From NCBI GenBank assembly GCA_028291765.1, contig JAQGNR010000171.1, positions 1-37,828 on the forward strand: a stretch of 37,828 nucleotides of DNA, written 5' to 3'. The DNA comes from Herbaspirillum sp. GTDB lineage: Bacteria > Pseudomonadota > Gammaproteobacteria > Burkholderiales > Burkholderiaceae_D. The notes under the pieces are model-generated. The model made no database searches. It saw only the letters and a program-made list of their open reading frames with translations, and was not told the origin of the DNA. The position numbers and the translations under genes were made by a program. Below are positions 16,852 to 24,936 of the stretch, in pieces. Within the stretch, counting starts at the first letter, position 1. Each line of letters begins with the position of its first letter.

Positions 16852-17835
16852 TCAGTTAAGCGCTATACGCACCAATTTATCTTCGCCCCTGAATTGCTCG
16901 ACGTATCTGCTGGCTGCGGATGGATTGACGACAATATATTTACCAAAGTTATATAAGGCAGGCTCGTAGCCCGGATCGAGATGGTGTTCATCAAAAAATT
17001 CCAGATAGGAATGTGCGCCACTTAAAATATCTTTTTTGAATTCTTCTCTCAAGTTACTTTCATCGTTGGGATGGAATTTCAAAAGCAGCGAGGCCGAAAA
17101 ACTGGCGGCCAATGCATTTTGCGTTCGTATCAGAATGACGAGTCCATACAAAATTTTCTTCAGCACCTCTGGGTCAGCCTGGTATTCGCTGGCTAAAGTG
17201 ACAATATTGGGCAGCATGCATATCCAGACATTTTCCGCCCCAGGTATATTTTGTTGCACCTCAAGCTGGATCTTCTGCACATTGGAAAGCGTGGGGAATG
17301 CATCGGCGGAAATACTGTATGCGCCGGCGTATTTCTGATTACGGCCATCGAACAAGACCGATTGCATCGTATTGATGTTTTGTAGCCGGCCCAGGCCCAA
17401 TCGCAAGCGTTCTGCTATGCCATGCCTGGACAGTGCGGCATGCAGTTCGTCTACCGATAATGACGTGTTATTGATGGGCTTTGTGAGTTCCGGATCGCAG
17501 GAGGTGTCACCCTCTTCGATATAGAAAATCCGTCGCACCACGGGCGACAGCTTCAACAATTTCCCCAGCAGGAAGCCTGTATGCGGCAGGTAAATATCCA
17601 ACTGTAGCTGATCGTTGTCCGGTAAGGCGTGCACCAGCTTGTCGAGAAAGTCGCAGGTTCGGTCAATGTCCCACATGCCGTCATCCTGGACTTCTATATA
17701 GTCACTGTGCCATACCGTTTTGCGGCCACCAATGACGAGCGGATCTTTTATGCGTCCGCTGCGCTCCAATTGACGCCCGATCGAATACGTTATCGGGCTG
17801 TGGATGTACAGCACATCAAGAACTTCATTTCCCAT
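16852..17835 (-). CDS. orphan glycosyltransferase, sialyltransferase-like (EEG and HP motifs)
   Basis: This protein has 327 residues from ATG 17835, which has AGGGA six to seven bases upstream. I do not recognise a named gene. It starts with a GT-B-like strand (EVLDVLYIHSPITYSIG). It carries FYIEEGD with EEG at 107-109, LLLKFHPND with HP at 255-256, and VVNPSAAS (302-309). Bacterial sialyltransferases of GT38, GT52 and GT80 share a (D/E)(D/E)G motif, an HP motif and a late Ser/Thr motif in this order, so a sialyltransferase-like or polysialyltransferase-like enzyme is my best guess. No signal peptide or membrane segment is evident. No CMP-sialate or capsule genes are adjacent, and the gene is AT-richer than its neighbours. 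It may be part of an acquired patch with the toxin-antitoxin pair. Confidence 0.55.
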   Translation of the reverse strand: MGNEVLDVLYIHSPITYSIGRQLERSGRIKDPLVIGGRKTVWHSDYIEVQDDGMWDIDRTCDFLDKLVHALPDNDQLQLDIYLPHTGFLLGKLLKLSPVVRRIFYIEEGDTSCDPELTKPINNTSLSVDELHAALSRHGIAERLRLGLGRLQNINTMQSVLFDGRNQKYAGAYSISADAFPTLSNVQKIQLEVQQNIPGAENVWICMLPNIVTLASEYQADPEVLKKILYGLVILIRTQNALAASFSASLLLKFHPNDESNLREEFKKDILSGAHSYLEFFDEHHLDPGYEPALYNFGKYIVVNPSAASRYVEQFRGEDKLVRIALN

Positions 17836-18372
17836 CAACTTTCCCTGGCGCGCGCGTGCGAAAACTTAGACGTTTTATTCTAAGTGTTCATCCAGGTGGA
17901 AATAGCAATCTTCACAAGAATAGAGGCAACTTTACAGCCGTTACATCGCGATACTTTTATGTGGGATTATTGCTGGGGATTGTTGCTGGGATTGTTGCTG
18001 GGATTACTGCTGGGATTACTGCCGGGACCACTACATTGCTGCATCGTTACAAAAAGTTACTACGTTGTCTTACACAAATGCTTACAGGGAAGGACGTTTG
18101 CAGGGAGCGCCGCCTATGATATCTCGGTTTGCACACATGCTATTCCGATCTATGATGATCGCGCAAAACTCCCGGCGACGCCATCGATTTTTTTTAGCCG
18201 GTCATAATGTGGTGGCGTACTCGCACACTGAAACTTTTTATTGCAAAAATAGCGCATTGCAAACAAAAAACACGCGTATTATTTTCTTGCAAGAAGGGAA
18301 ATTCGGCAGCTAACCCATCGTTCGAATGTGTCTGCCATTAATTGACAGTTCAACGCAGAGGATATGCTCGAC
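17836..18372. other. 537-bp gene-poor spacer between divergent genes
   Basis: No convincing gene is visible. The spacer holds a short inverted repeat ACTTAGA-N8-TCTAAGT (17864-17885), a 12-bp minisatellite (17963-18023), and three copies of the self-complementary hexamer TTGCAA (18241-18246, 18257-18262, 18287-18292) upstream of prkA. An open frame from GTG 17856 or GTG 17961 to 18119 would encode a peptide with one Gly-rich hydrophobic helix and a basic tail, but it lacks a ribosome site. The prkA promoter should lie in the last 150 bp, but I cannot assign its boxes with confidence. Confidence 0.6.
17963..18023. repeat. 12-bp tandem repeat, five units
   Basis: Five units of GGGATTGTTGCT or close variants run head to tail: 17963-17974, then one extra G, then 17976-17987, 17988-17999, 18000-18011 and 18012-18023. 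The last two units carry AC for GT (GGGATTACTGCT and GGGATTACTGCC). Because the unit is four codons long, two of the forward frames read as hydrophobic Gly/Leu or Gly/Ile/Ala peptides. Confidence 0.9.
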
Positions 18373-20295
18373 ATGAATATCTTTGATAAATATGCAGCAC
18401 GGTATGAACGAACCCGCGAGGAAGAGTATTCGCTTCAGGAATACCTCGATCTATGCAAGCGCGACCGGTTGACTTTTGCCACCGCCGCCGAACGTATGCT
18501 CGCCGCCATTGGCGACCCCGAAGTGGTCGACACACGCCATGATCCGCGTCTGTCACGGATTTTCTCCAATAAGCTCATCAAGATCTATCCTGCTTTCCGC
18601 GAGTTCTACGGCACCGAGGAGGTGATCGAACAAGTCGTAGCGTACTTCCGGCATGCCGCGCAGGGGCTGGAGGAACGCAAGCAGATTCTATATTTGCTCG
18701 GGCCGGTGGGCGGCGGCAAATCGTCGATCGCCGAACAGCTTAAAGAGCTGATGGAAAAAATCCCGTTCTATTCTCTCAAGGGCTCTCCGGTCAACGAGTC
18801 GCCGCTGGGTTTGTTCAACGAATTCGAGGACGGCCGCATCCTGGAGCAGGATTACGGTATCCCGCCTCGTTACCTGCGCACGATCCCCAGCCCTTGGGCC
18901 GTCAAGCGCCTGCATGAATTCAACGGCGATATCAATCGGTTCCGCGTCGTCAAGCGCTACCCCTCTATTCTCAAGCAGATCGCCATTTCGAAGACCGAGC
19001 CCGGCGACGAAAATAACCAGGATATTTCCTCGCTGGTAGGCAAAGTCGACATCCGCAAGCTCGAAGAGTACTCACAGGACGATCCCGACGCCTACAGCTA
19101 CTCCGGCGGTTTGTGTCTGGCCAATCAGGGCTTGATGGAATTTGTCGAAATGTTCAAAGCGCCCATCAAGGTGCTGCATCCGCTGCTGACCGCAACCCAG
19201 GAGGGCAACTTCAAGGGTACTGAAGGTTTTGGGGCGATTCCGTTCGATGGCGTGGTTCTTGCTCACTCCAATGAATCGGAATGGAAAACATTTCGTAACA
19301 ATAAAAACAATGAAGCTTTCCTCGACCGTATTTACATTGTCAAAGTGCCTTACTGTCTGCGGGTGACCGATGAGATCAAGATTTATGACAAGCTGCTGCG
19401 CAATTCGTCGCTATCGCAAGCGTCGTGCGCACCGGGAACGATGAAGATGATGGCCCAGTTCGCCATCCTCTCGCGCTTGAAGGAGCCTGAAAACTCCAGC
19501 ATCTTCAGCAAGATGCTGGTGTACGACGGTGAAAACCTGAAGGATACCGATCCGAAGGCGAAATCGATCTACGAGTATAGTGATTACGCCGGTGTGGACG
19601 AGGGTATGAGTGGCCTGTCGACGCGTTTCGCCTTCAAGATTCTGTCCAAGGTGTTCAATTTCGACAGCACCGAAATAGCGGCCAATCCGGTGCATTTGCT
19701 GTACGTGCTGGAGCAACAGATTGAGCGCGAGCAATTCCCGCCGGAAACCGAGCAGAAGTATTTTGCGTATATCAAGGAGTACCTGGCCCAGCATTATGTT
19801 GAATTCATCGGCAAGGAAATTCAGAAGGCGTATCTCGAAAGTTATTCCGAATATGGCCAGAATATCTTCGATCGCTACGTCATCTTTGCCGATTACTGGA
19901 TTCAGGACCAGGAATTCCGCGATCCGGATACGGGCGAAAGTTTCGACCGTCATGCATTGAACAATGAATTGGAAAAGATCGAGAAACCGGCCGGCATTTC
20001 AAATCCGAAAGATTTCCGCAACGAAATCGTCAATTTCGTGCTGCGGGCACGGGCCCATAACGCCGGAAAAAATCCAGCCTGGACCAGTTACGAAAAGCTG
20101 CGCACCGTCATCGAGAAAAAAATGTTTTCGAATACGGAAGAACTATTACCGGTCATTTCTTTCAATGCAAAAGCCAGTGCGGACGATGCTCACAAGCATC
20201 AGGAATTCGTCGCCCGCATGGTGGAAAAGGGCTACACGCCCAAACAGGTGCGCTTGTTGTGCGAATGGTATTTACGGGTGCGCAAGTCGTCGTGA
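18373..20295 (+). CDS. prkA: PrkA-family AAA+ serine protein kinase/protease (YeaG)
   Basis: The 640-residue product starts MNIFDKYAARYERTREEEYSLQEYL in my preferred reading (ATG 18373, GAGG 11 bases upstream), matching E. coli YeaG in start and length; ATG 18364 is too close to the ribosome site. The AAA-like domain has Walker A GPVGGGKSS (110-118) and is followed by the PrkA C-terminal kinase-like domain. E. coli YeaG acts in nitrogen and stationary-phase stress, and Bacillus PrkA has also been reported to act as an ATP-dependent protease, so the molecular activity is debated. It leads the conserved prkA-yeaH-spoVR set, all rightward. A 109-bp spacer with a hairpin separates it from yeaH. 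Confidence 0.95.
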   Translation: MNIFDKYAARYERTREEEYSLQEYLDLCKRDRLTFATAAERMLAAIGDPEVVDTRHDPRLSRIFSNKLIKIYPAFREFYGTEEVIEQVVAYFRHAAQGLEERKQILYLLGPVGGGKSSIAEQLKELMEKIPFYSLKGSPVNESPLGLFNEFEDGRILEQDYGIPPRYLRTIPSPWAVKRLHEFNGDINRFRVVKRYPSILKQIAISKTEPGDENNQDISSLVGKVDIRKLEEYSQDDPDAYSYSGGLCLANQGLMEFVEMFKAPIKVLHPLLTATQEGNFKGTEGFGAIPFDGVVLAHSNESEWKTFRNNKNNEAFLDRIYIVKVPYCLRVTDEIKIYDKLLRNSSLSQASCAPGTMKMMAQFAILSRLKEPENSSIFSKMLVYDGENLKDTDPKAKSIYEYSDYAGVDEGMSGLSTRFAFKILSKVFNFDSTEIAANPVHLLYVLEQQIEREQFPPETEQKYFAYIKEYLAQHYVEFIGKEIQKAYLESYSEYGQNIFDRYVIFADYWIQDQEFRDPDTGESFDRHALNNELEKIEKPAGISNPKDFRNEIVNFVLRARAHNAGKNPAWTSYEKLRTVIEKKMFSNTEELLPVISFNAKASADDAHKHQEFVARMVEKGYTPKQVRLLCEWYLRVRKSS

Positions 20296-20354
20296 GGCGA
20301 CACCATGCGTCGCAGGCAGTGAGTAAGAAAAGCAGCGTGCGTTTGTGTAACAAC

Positions 20355-20384
20355 AGAATGGCGTCCGGTTTCCGGCGCCGTTCT
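20355..20384 (+). other. stable stem-loop between prkA and yeaH
   Basis: Arms 20355-20368 and 20372-20384 pair over 13 bp (one G-T pair and one bulged T at 20364) around a 3-nt TTT loop. The stem ends 10 bp before the AGGAG of yeaH. No T-tract follows, so it is more likely an mRNA-stability or processing element, or a cap on yeaH translation, than a terminator. Confidence 0.6.
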
Positions 20385-20404
20385 GAACACTGGCAGGAGT
20401 TGAC

Positions 20405-21673
20405 TTGTCTCATCTCATCGATCGTCGCATTCAGGGAAAGAATAAATCCGCGATTAACCGTAAGCGCTTTTTGCAGCGCCATAAGGCTCAAATCAAGGAG
20501 GCGGTCGATCGCGCCGTCAAAAGTCGTTCAATTACCGATATCGAAAATGGCGAACATATTTCGATCCCCATCAAAGACACCAATGAGCCCAGCTTCGGAC
20601 ACGCCGTCGGCGGCGTGCGCGAACAGGTTTTCCCGGGTAATTCGGAATATCTTAAAGGCGATCAGGTGCAACGGCCGAGCGGTGGCGGCGGTGGCGGCGG
20701 CGGTGACAAAGCCGGCAACGACGAGCAGACTTCGGAAGACGATTTCGCGTTTGAACTGACGCGTGAAGAATTCTTGAACTATGTTTTTGAAGATCTGGAA
20801 TTGCCAAATATGGTCAAGACGCAGTTGACTGTCACGCCCACCTTCAAGCATCAACGGGCCGGCTACAACATGTCCGGCACCACCTCCAATATTCATGTAT
20901 TGCGCTCCGTGCGCGGGGCGCTGGGACGGCGCATTGCGATGGGCGGCGGCGCGCGCAAACGGCTCATCGCGGCCGAGCAGGAGCTGGCTAACTTGCTGCA
21001 GTCGGCGAAGGAAAACGATCCGCGCGTGGTCAAACTAAGAGCCGAAATTCACCATTTGCGTGCACGGCTCAGTGCGATACCGTTCATCGATCCATTCGAT
21101 CTGCGTTATACCAACCGCATCAAGGTACCGAAGCCATCGAGTCAGGCCGTGATGTTTTGCATCCTGGATGTTTCCGGCTCGATGGACGAGACCAAAAAAG
21201 AAATCGCCAAGCGATTTTTCGTACTTTTGTACATGTTCCTGACACGCGCTTACGACAAGATTGAAGTCGTGTTTATCCGCCATCACACCTCCGCCACCGA
21301 AGTCGACGAACAGGAATTTTTCACTTCACGCGAATCCGGCGGGACCGTGGTCTCGTCGGCATTGCACTTGCTGATGAATGTGATGCAAGAGCGTTATCCC
21401 GCCGGCGACTGGAATAGTTATGTGGCGCAAGCCTCGGACGGCGACAACTGGGAAAACGATTCGCCGGTTTGCCGCCAATTGATGGTCGACAGCATCATGC
21501 GCGCGGTGCAGTACTACGCCTATGTCGAGATCACCGAGGGCGAGCCGCAGAATCTGTGGCAGGAATATCAGAAGATACATGAGCATCATTCGCATTTCGC
21601 GATGCAGAAAATCACATCGCTTGCCGATATTTACCCGGTGTTTCGCGAACTGTTCAAGAAACAACCGAAATGA
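20405..21673 (+). CDS. yeaH: YeaH/YhbH-family protein (DUF444, VWA-like)
   Basis: The 422-residue protein aligns with E. coli YeaH from its first residues (LIDRRIQGKNKSAINRKRFL). This supports the rare TTG start at 20405, which has AGGAG at 20395-20399. It contains a Gly run (93-100) in a flexible linker, HQRAGYNMSGTTSNIHVLRS, and a von Willebrand A-like metal site DVSGSMDE (255-262) in VMFCILDVSGSM. The C-terminus YPVFRELFKKQPK is also conserved. Its biochemical role is unknown; it works with PrkA in stress adaptation in enterobacteria, and VWA/AAA+ pairs often act as adaptor and ATPase. The stop overlaps the upstream ATG of the SpoVR frame, so translation is probably coupled. Confidence 0.95.
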   Translation: MSHLIDRRIQGKNKSAINRKRFLQRHKAQIKEAVDRAVKSRSITDIENGEHISIPIKDTNEPSFGHAVGGVREQVFPGNSEYLKGDQVQRPSGGGGGGGGDKAGNDEQTSEDDFAFELTREEFLNYVFEDLELPNMVKTQLTVTPTFKHQRAGYNMSGTTSNIHVLRSVRGALGRRIAMGGGARKRLIAAEQELANLLQSAKENDPRVVKLRAEIHHLRARLSAIPFIDPFDLRYTNRIKVPKPSSQAVMFCILDVSGSMDETKKEIAKRFFVLLYMFLTRAYDKIEVVFIRHHTSATEVDEQEFFTSRESGGTVVSSALHLLMNVMQERYPAGDWNSYVAQASDGDNWENDSPVCRQLMVDSIMRAVQYYAYVEITEGEPQNLWQEYQKIHEHHSHFAMQKITSLADIYPVFRELFKKQPK

Positions 21674-21681
21674 GGGCCGCC

Positions 21682-23274
21682 ATGAACAGCCATACCCATC
21701 TCAATAGTGGATTGCCGCCGCCGGGTAAGTCACCGGAATCGTCGGAGCCGCCGGTACGTCTGCCGGATCAGTCGGAATGGACCTTCAAACTGATTAAGCA
21801 GGCGCATGAGGAGATCCGGCGCGTGGCTGAGAAATTCGGGCTCGACACCTATCCCAACCAGCTCGAAATCATCAGCGCCGAGCAGATGATCGACGCCTAT
21901 GCATCAACCGGTATGCCTGTTTCTTATAACCACTGGTCATTCGGCAAGCATTTCCTGTCTACCGAAAAAAGCTATAAGCGCGGTCAGATGGGGCTGGCTT
22001 ACGAAATGGTGATTAATTCGAATCCATGCATCGCCTATCTGATGGAAGAAAACAGCCTGACCATGCAGGCATTGGTGATCGCCCACGCATCGTATGGACA
22101 CAACTCTTTCTTCAAGGGCAATTATCTATTCCGTACCTGGACCGATGCCGAAGCGATCATCGATTACATGCTGTTTGCCAAAAACTATATCGCCGATTGC
22201 GAACGCCGTTACGGGGTCGAAACAGTAGAATTGCTGCTCGACTCTTGCCACGCGCTGCAGAATTACGGTGTCGATCGCTACAAGCGCCCCACCAGAATCT
22301 CGCTACCGGAAGAAACCGCGCGTCAGCGGGAACGCGAAATCTATCTGCAATCGCAGGTCAACGATTTATGGCGCACCCTGCCCTACCGGGACGCCGAGGC
22401 CGCGGCCGAAACTGCGCTGAAGCAGCACGAGCGCTTTCCCCCCGAGCCGCAAGAAAATCTGCTTTACTTCATCGAAAAATCGGCGCCGCTGCTGACGCCT
22501 TGGCAGCGCGAAATTGTGCGTATTACGCGCAAAATTTCCCAATATTTTTATCCGCAGCGCCAGACCCAGGTCATGAACGAAGGCTGGGCCACTTTCTGGC
22601 ATTACACGATCCTGAACCAGCTTTACGACGAAGGCGTCGTTGGCGACGGCTTCATGATGGAATTCTTGCAAAGCCATACCAATGTTATCTACCAGCCGCC
22701 GGTGACGAGCAAATATTTCGGCGGCATCAATCCGTATGCGCTCGGTTTTGCGATGATGTGCGACATTCGCCGCATCTGCGAAGCGCCGACCGCCGAGGAT
22801 CATCAATGGTTTCCCGATATCGCCGGCAGCCCCTGGCGTCAGACGCTGGACTTTGCCATGCGCAATTTCAAGGACGAGAGCTTCATCGCCCAGTATCTAT
22901 CGCCGAAACTGATCCGCGATTTCCATTTCTTTTCGGTATTGGACGATGACAGGAGCGACAAGCTGACGATTTCAGCGATCCATAATGACGACGGTTACCG
23001 TTATATTCGCGCGCAACTGACCGAACAATACAATCCAGGGAGCCGCGAACCGGACATCCAGGTCTGGTCGGTCAATATGGCTGGCGACCGCGCCCTCACC
23101 TTGCGCCACCCGCAATTCCAGCGGCGGCCGCTGAACCAGCATACCGATGAAGTCCTCAAGCATATCGTGCGCCTGTGGGGATTCGATGTGCATCTGGAGA
23201 CGGTCGACCCGGAAGGTCATGTGGTCGAGACCTTGCACAGCAGAGCAGACATGAAATCGCGCATGCGTGGCTGA
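21682..23274 (+). CDS. SpoVR family protein (YcgB-like)
   Basis: This 530-residue protein belongs to the SpoVR/YcgB family: SEWTFKLIKQAHEEIRRVAEKFGLDTYPNQLEIISAEQM at the N-terminus, then NHWSFGKHF, VIAHASYGHNSFFK, MNEGWATFWHYTILNQLYDEG and VTSKYFGGINPYALGFAMM. The His- and Glu-rich motifs (HASYGHNSFF, NEGWATFWH) look metal-binding. It was named from spore cortex formation in Bacillus but is widespread in non-sporulating bacteria next to prkA and yeaH. ATG 21682 is preferred because GAGGG lies just upstream; ATG 21670 overlaps the yeaH stop and lacks a good ribosome site. It closes the three-gene operon. Confidence 0.95.
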   Translation: MNSHTHLNSGLPPPGKSPESSEPPVRLPDQSEWTFKLIKQAHEEIRRVAEKFGLDTYPNQLEIISAEQMIDAYASTGMPVSYNHWSFGKHFLSTEKSYKRGQMGLAYEMVINSNPCIAYLMEENSLTMQALVIAHASYGHNSFFKGNYLFRTWTDAEAIIDYMLFAKNYIADCERRYGVETVELLLDSCHALQNYGVDRYKRPTRISLPEETARQREREIYLQSQVNDLWRTLPYRDAEAAAETALKQHERFPPEPQENLLYFIEKSAPLLTPWQREIVRITRKISQYFYPQRQTQVMNEGWATFWHYTILNQLYDEGVVGDGFMMEFLQSHTNVIYQPPVTSKYFGGINPYALGFAMMCDIRRICEAPTAEDHQWFPDIAGSPWRQTLDFAMRNFKDESFIAQYLSPKLIRDFHFFSVLDDDRSDKLTISAIHNDDGYRYIRAQLTEQYNPGSREPDIQVWSVNMAGDRALTLRHPQFQRRPLNQHTDEVLKHIVRLWGFDVHLETVDPEGHVVETLHSRADMKSRMRG

Positions 23275-23371
23275 GGTCTTCCACTGTCGTCCATTATTTG
23301 CAGCGGCATCCCCTATCTTCCTATAGGATAGGCGCTCCATTTTTCCGACTGCTTAAAGAGAAACACCGCCT

Positions 23372-23857
23372 ATGAACATCATCCCCTCTCACCAGCTCAC
23401 GATGACCGTGCTGATGTCGCCAGATATGGCAAATTTTTCCGGCAATGTACACGGGGGCGCGATTCTCAAGCTGCTTGACCAGGTGGCCTACGCCTGCGGC
23501 AGTCGCTACGCTGCGCAATATGTCGTAACGCTCAGCGTGGACCAGGTCACCTTTCGGCAGCCGATCCACGTCGGTGAACTGGTCAGCTTCCTCGCCAGCG
23601 TCAATCACACCGGCACCTCATCGATGGAAATCGGCATCAAGGTGATCGCCGAGGATATCCGTACCCAGACGGTACGCCACGTCAACAGTTGTTTTTTTAC
23701 GATGGTTGCGGTGGACGACGATCGCCGTCCGATAGCGGTGCCGCCGCTCGTACCTTCCAGCGCCGAGGAACAACGCCGTTTCGAGGGCGCCATCCTGCGC
23801 AAACAATTACGCCAGGAGCTGGCGCGCCGCTTTGAAGCGGCCAGGCAATCTGAATAA
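23372..23857 (+). CDS. acyl-CoA thioesterase, hotdog fold (YciA/BACH type)
   Basis: The 161-residue protein is a cytosolic acyl-CoA hydrolase of the YciA/BACH hotdog family. It shows MSPDMANFSGNVHGGAILKLLDQVAYACGSRY, where the N(V/I)HGG segment and the following Asp (LLDQVA) form the usual active-site region, then VVTLSVDQVTFRQPIHVGELVSF. The C-terminal 35 residues are charged. It is 97 bp after spoVR and may have its own promoter; that spacer contains CCTATC/GATAGG repeats (23312-23332). It converges with the VIT-type transporter gene, with only 10 bp between stops. Confidence 0.9.
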   Translation: MNIIPSHQLTMTVLMSPDMANFSGNVHGGAILKLLDQVAYACGSRYAAQYVVTLSVDQVTFRQPIHVGELVSFLASVNHTGTSSMEIGIKVIAEDIRTQTVRHVNSCFFTMVAVDDDRRPIAVPPLVPSSAEEQRRFEGAILRKQLRQELARRFEAARQSE

Positions 23858-23867
23858 TCAAAATCGA

Positions 23868-24563
23868 TCAGGCATGCCCGGCAAACAATAAACCGACGCC
23901 GGAAGTCACGGCCATTGCGAGCGCACTCCAGAACGTGACGCGCGCCACGGCGGGCATAATTTTAGCGCCCCCGGTTTTGGCTGCAAGCCATCCCAAAATA
24001 GCCAGCGATAGCAATGCAGTCCCGGCAATCGTCAATAACAGGGAGGACGCAGGTGCAATCGCGACCACGGCTAATGGCACGATCGCTCCCGCCGAAAAAC
24101 TGCTTGCCGACGCGAGCGCTGCCTGGATCGGCCGTGGCGTATTCATATGGGAGATACCAAGTTCGTCGCGTGCATGCGCACCTAATGCGTCGTGCGCCAT
24201 TAACTCTGAGGCGACCTGCCCAGCCAGCTGAAAACCCAATCCGCGGCGCATATATATCGCCGTCAGTTCGCGATGCTCGCCATGGAAATCTTCTTCGATC
24301 TCTGCGCTTTCTTCCGCCAGCGCGGCGCGTTCCGTGTCTGTCTGAGAATGAACCGAAACATATTCGCCCGTCGCCATTGACATTGCGCCGGCGACAAGTC
24401 CCGCCACGCCAGTCAGTAGAATCGTTCGGTAATCCGCATGCGCCGCCACCACGCCCACTAACAGGCTGGCGGTCGAAACAATACCGTCATTAGCCCCGAG
24501 AACCGCGGCGCGAAGCCAGCCGATATGCTCGATACGATGTTGCTCATGATGCCGCTTGGCCAT
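23868..24563 (-). CDS. VIT1/CCC1-family Fe2+/Mn2+ transporter
   Basis: This is a 231-residue membrane protein from ATG 24563; TTG 24572 is an alternative and neither has a clear ribosome site. The first helix reads RAAVLGANDGIVSTASLLVGVVAA, the hallmark of VIT1/CCC1 transporters, followed by VAGLVAGAMSMATGEYVSVHSQTD. A cytoplasmic Glu/His-rich segment (roughly 80-130, EESAEIEEDFHGEHRELTAIY) corresponds to the family's metal-binding domain. Three further helices complete the five-helix fold. Family members export or store Fe2+ and Mn2+. The upstream spacer contains a Fur-like site, consistent with iron control. Confidence 0.9.
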   Translation of the reverse strand: MAKRHHEQHRIEHIGWLRAAVLGANDGIVSTASLLVGVVAAHADYRTILLTGVAGLVAGAMSMATGEYVSVHSQTDTERAALAEESAEIEEDFHGEHRELTAIYMRRGLGFQLAGQVASELMAHDALGAHARDELGISHMNTPRPIQAALASASSFSAGAIVPLAVVAIAPASSLLLTIAGTALLSLAILGWLAAKTGGAKIMPAVARVTFWSALAMAVTSGVGLLFAGHA

Positions 24564-24617
24564 TTTTTTCAATCGGAATAAATTAAAAATTCGCAGGAAA
24601 ATTCGCTGAAAGCGATT

Positions 24618-24657
24618 GGTCCCGATTGGTCCCGAGTAGTCCCGAGTGGTCCCATAT
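24618..24657. repeat. four 10-bp direct repeats in the VIT/cytochrome b561 spacer
   Basis: Units GGTCCCGATT, GGTCCCGAGT, AGTCCCGAGT and GGTCCCATAT run in tandem from 24618 to 24657. Ten-base periodicity puts every copy on the same helical face. They lie 55-94 bp upstream of the leftward transporter ATG. Confidence 0.8.
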
Positions 24658-24724
24658 CCCGCCTCATAGCCGCATTTTACAAAACGCCGGATGGATAAGC
24701 CATTGAAGTTATTGCTAATCCGAT

Positions 24725-24739
24725 TGAGAATAATTCTGA
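24725..24739. promoter_or_regulatory. candidate Fur box between the VIT-type transporter and cytochrome b561 genes
   Basis: TGAGAATAATTCTGA is a 7-1-7 near-palindrome that matches TGATAATnATTATCA at 11 of 14 defined positions. It sits about 160 bp upstream of the leftward metal-transporter gene and 200 bp upstream of the rightward cytochrome b561 gene. The rest of the 373-bp spacer (24564-24936) is AT-rich, with a 10-bp repeat array and no gene visible. Confidence 0.4.
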
Positions 24740-24936
24740 GTTAATGGCGAGCGCCAAAAACCCCTACGTACTCAAAAATTCGCCTTCATTCTCGTTATGA
24801 ATGTAATATCTCGCAGGCGCCGCCATGGCGCCTGGAATCCATATCATAAATAAGTATAAATACGTATGAAATTGGTTCTGGATAAAATCGGTATTTCATC
24901 CGTGCTCTCTAACTTCAATAAAATTAAATACAGCAT

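Noticed and set aside
17856..18119. Calling the 87-codon frame with a hydrophobic repeat a gene
   Set aside because: There is no ribosome site, the start is GTG, and the hydrophobic stretch follows from the minisatellite. Kept as a finding only.
23312..23332. Terminator between spoVR and the thioesterase gene
   Set aside because: CCTATC/GATAGG gives only a short, weak stem and no T-tract; it also overlaps CCTATAGG, so a promoter element is equally possible.
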